A DNA stretch of 10,395 nucleotides. Origin: Acidobacteriota bacterium. GTDB taxonomy: Bacteria > Acidobacteriota > Terriglobia > Terriglobales > Acidobacteriaceae. Position numbers and translations under genes: made by a program. Positions 6,471 through 10,395 of this stretch are shown piece by piece (position 1 is the first letter of the stretch; each line of letters starts with the position of its first letter). The notes beneath the pieces were generated by a model that saw only the letters and a program-made list of their open reading frames with translations, was not told the origin of the DNA and did no database searches. The stretch lies in assembly GCA_021805955.1 (NCBI GenBank), contig JAJZDO010000704.1, positions 1-10,395 on the forward strand. The letters are read 5' to 3'.

Positions 6471-7385
6471 ATGACTGCAGCCATAGGGGTGGTAATCACT
6501 GAACACATCGTTGCCGGTCTCCTGCAGGAAGAAAATGGCCAGATGGCTTTGACCGGTGAGCCTCTTCGTTTTCCCGTCGATCCTTCGGAAACGGATGCTC
6601 TTATCGGAGTACCCACCAACGAACTTTATGAGTTGCTTGCTGCGCAGATCAGGCCGCTTGTTCAGGCTGCGGCCTATCCTGTCTCAGGAATTGGCATAGC
6701 GGTTCCCGGTGTTGTCCGCGGAGGCGTTGTTCAGGATGCGCCGAACCTGGCGCAACTCAAAGGTTTGCGCATGGGCGAGGCGCTTGGTGCCGTTTTGCGT
6801 GAATCCGGGCTGGATGCTCCCGTCCACATCCTGAACGATGCCGACTCGGTTGCTGCCGGCCTGGCTTCGCGCGGTGGCAACCTGGACCGGCTCATCCGCG
6901 TCTGGACGCTCGGCAACGGAATCGGTTATGGGCGTTGGCCCATTGCAGACGGTGTTTGGGAGGGCGGTCACACAGTCGTCACTCTCGATCCGAAGGAGCG
7001 CTTCTGCGGCTGTGGCGGAGTTGGTCATATCGAAGGCATCATGGGCAATCGCGCGATGCGACTGCGCTTCATGGATATGGAGCCGGAAGATGTGTTTGCC
7101 AATGCCTCGAAGGGTGATGCGCGCTGTCGTGAATTCGTCGATCTTTGGCACCGCGCACTCGCTGCCGGTTGCGCTACGGCGATTCATCTTGGTGGTCCCG
7201 GGCGTTTCTATTTCACCGGAATGAATATCCGGTTTCTCGATATCAAGCTGCTCCGGGAACATCTGGAGATGATGGTGCGCATGAGTCCATTGCAAAGCTA
7301 CTCACTCGAAGTGCTCGGGGCCGATGACGCCATCAGCATCCTGGGTGCCGGCGTAGCGGCGCTCCGCGCGCAGCAGGATTGGTAG
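6471..7385 (+). CDS. ROK-family protein with eroded ATP-binding motifs
   Basis: This 304-aa protein has the fold pattern of ROK (Repressor, ORF, Kinase) sugar kinases but no helix-turn-helix domain, so it belongs to the kinase-type branch. Recognisable segments are SGIGIAVPGVV (72-82), LNDADSVAAG (121-130) with the presumed catalytic Asp123, TLGNGIGYG (146-154), EGGH (164-167, the ExGH sugar/zinc motif), and the zinc loop CGCGGVGHIEG (179-189). The N-terminal phosphate-binding motif, normally DxGGT, reads VITEH here. The second phosphate motif, normally GTGxGxG, reads GNGIGYG. The last zinc ligand, normally Cys, is His186. A sugar could still be bound, but ordinary ATP-dependent phosphorylation is doubtful. 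The start is fixed by GGAGGG (6460-6465) 5 nt before the ATG. It lies 53 nt after sthA on the same strand and converges on the RDD gene. Confidence 0.85.
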   Translation: MTAAIGVVITEHIVAGLLQEENGQMALTGEPLRFPVDPSETDALIGVPTNELYELLAAQIRPLVQAAAYPVSGIGIAVPGVVRGGVVQDAPNLAQLKGLRMGEALGAVLRESGLDAPVHILNDADSVAAGLASRGGNLDRLIRVWTLGNGIGYGRWPIADGVWEGGHTVVTLDPKERFCGCGGVGHIEGIMGNRAMRLRFMDMEPEDVFANASKGDARCREFVDLWHRALAAGCATAIHLGGPGRFYFTGMNIRFLDIKLLREHLEMMVRMSPLQSYSLEVLGADDAISILGAGVAALRAQQDW

Positions 7386-7433
7386 GGCGCACTTCCTGAC
7401 GTCCGTTCTTGTTCGCGATCGCAGCGAGTTGCT

Positions 7434-8909
7434 TCAGTATTTCCGCTGATAGGTCTTCGACAACCGGTCGTGGAGTCCAAGGCCGTCGCGGTCCACCGCG
7501 GCCCACAAGAGTCCGGCACCGAGCGGCAACGCGGCCAGCAGCATCGCGGGAATTCGCAGGATGCTTTGCTGAAGAGTGGGGTTGTTGTCGTCAAAAGTGC
7601 AAAGCGCGATACGCGCATAGCGCATCCCCGGCGTTCCATGGTCAGAGAAGGCGAAAAATAGCGCCAGATACGCCAGAATAAAGATCAAGATGCCAGCCAC
7701 GGATGCTTCCAACGCTATGAGGCCTGAAAGAGGATGATCAGTCGATGCCAGCACCACGGTTGCTGCTCCCAGATAGGCCAGCGTAACCAGGCAAAAGTCC
7801 ACGATCCCTGCAAGCAGACGATCGGCTTTTCCGGCGACAAACAGCTCGATGGAATGGATTGTGTTTGCATTCTGCTGCGCAGCGGCTTCAGCTTGAACGG
7901 AGTCAGTCTGCGGCATCTCCCAATCGGTACGGTCTGGCTCATCCAGGTGCGATGGACAAGCAAGAATTTCGTCCGGCTCAATATGCGGCAGACTTTCCCA
8001 GAGTGTATCTTGCGCGAGCACCTCTGCTGATCGACTTTCGAGCGATTCAGATGCTGCATCTGTTGCAGTGAAATACATCCCCCCCTGCTCCCAGTCCATC
8101 CGCGTCCACTGCGGCGGATGGGTCTCCTCAACGGGTGCGTTTGCAGCCATCAACCCGGGATCGACCTCAAAAATGCTGAGCTGTGGACTAGGCGTTTGTT
8201 GTCCAAATGGACCCTCTGCAAGTCGCGGACGCGCCTTACGCGGCGCTATCAGCTCCCGCGGGAACTCAATCAGATTGGCCGCTGAGGTTTGTACGGGTTC
8301 GATGATCGCTTCGATCAGAGAGTCCGCGGTTGCGGCGTCACGCATGGATACGTTGTGCAGGAATTCCTGGTGGGAGCTGGGCTGTACACGCATTTCTTCC
8401 CACACGTCCCGAGTTTCCGCAGTGGGAATCGTGTCATGCCATCGCGGCATCGCCGCTCCGGTGGAAGCCTCTTGCCCTGGTCTGTTCGCGTCAGGCTCAT
8501 CCTGCCATCGGGTCTGATTTTTGGGACCGGAATCGGCAGCCACGGGCAAGTGTGCCTGTAACCCAGCCAGAACCGCCTCGGCCGCTGCTTGTGCGTCGCG
8601 CGCTGCCTCGACTGCTGCGCCTGCTGCACGCACTACGGCTTCCGCATCGCCGACAAACAGATCGCGATATGTCGGAGCCTTTGCATAGCGAGCTGCTACC
8701 CGAGCAGCCGCTTCTGCCGCGCGCGAAGAGTTGCGCCGTTCCGAAGATTTCACTGGTGCGACTGTCTGCGGCGCACTCTGTCGATTGCGATGTGCGGCCA
8801 GACGGCGATTGACTTCATCTTTCCATGCCGGGGGCTCTGGTGTTGCCGCGGCCTCGTCAAAGAGGTCGGGTGCACTGGAGTCTCGGTTGTAGTTCGCCGT
8901 CTTGTTCAA
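7434..8909 (-). CDS. RDD-family membrane protein with long low-complexity N-terminal region
   Basis: The 491-aa protein is in two parts. Residues 1-350 are hydrophilic: an acidic start, an Ala-rich probably helical or coiled-coil segment (about 63-120), then long Pro/Glu/Gln-rich sequence likely disordered. Within it, ANLIEFPRELIAPRKARPRL (211-230) stands out as ordered-looking and basic. Residues 359-487 are an RDD domain: R364 and D371 in RLLAGIVDF, TM helices at about 365-388, 396-421 and 452-473, GTPGMRYARI (425-434) between the second and third helices, and GLGLHDRLSKT at the end. RDD proteins are poorly characterised; some act in ion transport. The start is TTG at 8909, with AAGGGA (complement of 8917-8922) 7 nt upstream. 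An in-frame TGA two codons before it excludes a longer form. It is divergent from lptD with a 103-nt gap. Confidence 0.88.
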   Translation of the reverse strand: MNKTANYNRDSSAPDLFDEAAATPEPPAWKDEVNRRLAAHRNRQSAPQTVAPVKSSERRNSSRAAEAAARVAARYAKAPTYRDLFVGDAEAVVRAAGAAVEAARDAQAAAEAVLAGLQAHLPVAADSGPKNQTRWQDEPDANRPGQEASTGAAMPRWHDTIPTAETRDVWEEMRVQPSSHQEFLHNVSMRDAATADSLIEAIIEPVQTSAANLIEFPRELIAPRKARPRLAEGPFGQQTPSPQLSIFEVDPGLMAANAPVEETHPPQWTRMDWEQGGMYFTATDAASESLESRSAEVLAQDTLWESLPHIEPDEILACPSHLDEPDRTDWEMPQTDSVQAEAAAQQNANTIHSIELFVAGKADRLLAGIVDFCLVTLAYLGAATVVLASTDHPLSGLIALEASVAGILIFILAYLALFFAFSDHGTPGMRYARIALCTFDDNNPTLQQSILRIPAMLLAALPLGAGLLWAAVDRDGLGLHDRLSKTYQRKY

Positions 8910-9012
8910 GAATCATTCCCTTTCAGTCACTGGTTCTGACTGCAACCGGATTTGCCTCATTCACCGTCATACCGCAGGACTACGCTACTTTGCTATTCTG
9001 AGCAGGAATCCG
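8910..9012. other. Divergent intergenic region between the RDD gene and lptD
   Basis: This 103-nt gap must contain promoters for both directions. It holds the ribosome binding sites AAGGGA (minus strand, complement of 8917-8922) and AGGA (plus strand, 9004-9007). I found no -35/-10 pair good enough to call on either strand, and no operator-like palindrome. Confidence 0.6.
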
Positions 9013-10395
9013 GTGACGCGACCTCACTATTTTTGGTGTATCACGCTGTTTGCGCTGTGTCATGCGCAGATTCGCGCTCAGCTAGTAACTAATGCGTTAC
9101 CCGCCGCCAAAACCCCCGCCGGTGCTTCCGTCCCTGCGCGAAATGAAGTCAGCCATGCAGTCGGAATCCAGTCTGTCCCCGATGATCCAAGTCGCCAGCT
9201 TTTACCCACTGCACGTGTTCTTCAACCGCCTTCTACCGGTGACTCCATCCATTGGCAGGCACGCGAACAGACTCGTTCCGGCGACACCTGGACGCTGGAG
9301 GGAAATGTGGTGCTCACCGTGCGTGGCTACGTCATACAGGCCGATACGGTCACCTATCAGCAGGACAAGGATACGATCCTCGTTCGTGGCCATGTGCAGC
9401 TCGACGGCGGTCCTCAGGATGTTTCTCTCACTGCGGATCATGGCGAAATTCACCCTGACGATCACACCGCTCGTTTCTATCAGGTTGTGGGCAGCTTTGG
9501 TGTGCGGCGTCTTGGCCAATCCCGTATTTACACGACACCCGACCCTTTTATTTTTACAGGCCGTATCTTGCTCCAGACCGGCGAGAACAGCTTCCGCATC
9601 GTCGATGGCTCCATGACCTCATGCCGACTACCAAAGCCGGATTGGCATTTTCTTGCCCACTCTATCGAAATACAAGATCAGACAGCGACCATGCGGGACA
9701 GCGTTTTCGAATACTTTCATCTTCCGCTGCTCTACATTCCCTGGCTCAAGCACTCCACGCAGACTTCGGGACGCAGCTCTGGTCTCCTTCTGCCCATCTT
9801 CGCCGACTCCAGTGTGAAGGGCATCGTCCTCGGAGACGAATATTACTGGGCCATCAACCGCAGTGCAGACGCGACGGTCGGCCTCGAATACTGGAGTAAT
9901 CGCGGCTGGGCGCCCAATGGCAATTTTCGCTACAAGGGTCGTGGGCTTGATGCCTTCAATCTGCGCTGGGATGCTCTGTTTGACCGCGGCATTTCAGAGT
10001 TGTTACCTGGGAACACCGTGCCGACGCAGGTTACGCAAGGAGGAACCGATATTCTTGCCTGGGGTCGTCGCAACCTGACGCCCCATACCCGTTTTGCAGG
10101 AAACGCTGAATATCTTTCCAGTTACATCTTTCGTCTGGCTTTCGATGAAAACCTGGCACAGGCTACTACTTCTGAGGTGCTCAGCGACGTGGCTCTTACC
10201 AGCGATCATCACGGCAGAGTACTCACCGCCGGTCTCGACCGATTTGAGAGCTATGGAGCCTCCGGCAATGCCAGTGGCGCTCCTGTGCTTTCAGTTCCGG
10301 AAGTCAAAATTCTTTCTTTGCCCAATGTGCGATGGGATGCTCTCGATCAGCCCATCGGTCATTCTTCCATCGACTGGGGAGTCGGCTCCTCTACT
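9013..10395 (+). CDS. lptD: LPS-assembly protein LptD, N-terminal part (3' end outside window)
   Basis: The frame is open from GTG at 9013 to the end of the window (461 codons). LptD is the outer-membrane barrel that, with LptE, inserts lipopolysaccharide into the outer leaflet. Residues 1-22 look like a signal peptide (MTRPHYFWCITLFALCHAQI, then RAQ). Residues 25-75 are a Pro/Ala-rich linker. Residues 78-200 form the OstA/LptA-like beta-jellyroll, with LEGNVVLTVRGYVIQADTVT (95-114) and VRGHVQLDG. DGSMTSC (198-204) and PDWHFLAHSIEIQD (209-222) are typical, as is LPLLYIPWLKH (237-247) followed by SGRSSGLLLPIF (252-263), where the barrel begins. Weaker beta-rich sequence follows. The GTG start has AGGA (9004-9007) 5 nt upstream and places the signal peptide correctly. 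Only one mature-region cysteine (C204) is visible so far, so the disulfide pattern cannot be compared with E. coli. Confidence 0.93.
   Translation, partial: MTRPHYFWCITLFALCHAQIRAQLVTNALPAAKTPAGASVPARNEVSHAVGIQSVPDDPSRQLLPTARVLQPPSTGDSIHWQAREQTRSGDTWTLEGNVVLTVRGYVIQADTVTYQQDKDTILVRGHVQLDGGPQDVSLTADHGEIHPDDHTARFYQVVGSFGVRRLGQSRIYTTPDPFIFTGRILLQTGENSFRIVDGSMTSCRLPKPDWHFLAHSIEIQDQTATMRDSVFEYFHLPLLYIPWLKHSTQTSGRSSGLLLPIFADSSVKGIVLGDEYYWAINRSADATVGLEYWSNRGWAPNGNFRYKGRGLDAFNLRWDALFDRGISELLPGNTVPTQVTQGGTDILAWGRRNLTPHTRFAGNAEYLSSYIFRLAFDENLAQATTSEVLSDVALTSDHHGRVLTAGLDRFESYGASGNASGAPVLSVPEVKILSLPNVRWDALDQPIGHSSIDWGVGSST

Noticed and set aside
7415..7422. GCGATCGC palindrome between the convergent ROK and RDD genes
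   Set aside because: It is identical to the cyanobacterial HIP1 octamer, but a single copy in a GC-rich genome is expected by chance. It has no T-run and so is not a terminator.
7386..7433. Bidirectional terminator expected in the 48-nt convergent gap
   Set aside because: No stem followed by a T-run is visible on either strand, so a terminator cannot be supported from sequence.
8952..8999. TTGCCT and TATTCT as a possible lptD promoter
   Set aside because: The two boxes are 36 nt apart, far from the required 16-18 nt, and no better pair was found.

Overview
The window reads as a chromosomal segment of a diderm soil bacterium. It is most likely an acidobacterium (Terriglobia/Acidobacteriaceae type), judged from moderately high GC, the gene order DUF177-rpmF-plsX, an RDD protein with a very long low-complexity N-terminus, and a divergent LptD. 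This taxonomic call is inference from protein style; no marker gene is present. No rRNA, tRNA, CRISPR array, insertion sequence or phage gene is visible. The window looks like core chromosome rather than an accessory island.

Layout. (1) Positions 1-682, plus strand: the 3' end of a MacB/FtsX-type ABC transporter permease, then a 56-residue single-span membrane ORF starting 6 nt after its stop. (2) Positions 624-2830, minus strand: an operon reading DUF177/YceD, rpmF (L32), plsX, then a Trm112-like zinc-ribbon protein. It joins ribosome assembly to phospholipid synthesis. The last gene overlaps the 56-residue ORF tail to tail. (3) Positions 2831-3042: a divergent intergenic region with a good candidate sigma-28 (FliA) promoter facing right. 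(4) Positions 3043-4758: a transmembrane methyl-accepting chemotaxis protein, which together with the sigma-28 site suggests a motile organism. (5) Positions 4759-5010: a non-coding stretch with two adjacent hairpins. (6) Positions 5011-7385: a soluble pyridine nucleotide transhydrogenase (SthA type) followed 53 nt later by a ROK-family protein whose ATP-binding motifs are eroded while its sugar- and zinc-binding motifs remain. (7) Positions 7434-8909, minus strand: an RDD-family membrane protein with about 350 residues of alanine-rich and disordered sequence before the membrane domain. (8) Position 9013 to the window end, plus strand: the N-terminal 461 codons of LptD, the outer-membrane LPS assembly protein.

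I see no clearly new multi-gene defence or mobile system. The most interesting items are the eroded ROK protein next to sthA, the sigma-28-like promoter of the chemoreceptor, the tail-to-tail overlap of two small genes, the two in-frame starts of the DUF177 gene (each with its own Shine-Dalgarno sequence), and the long N-terminus of the RDD protein with its conserved-looking internal peptide.
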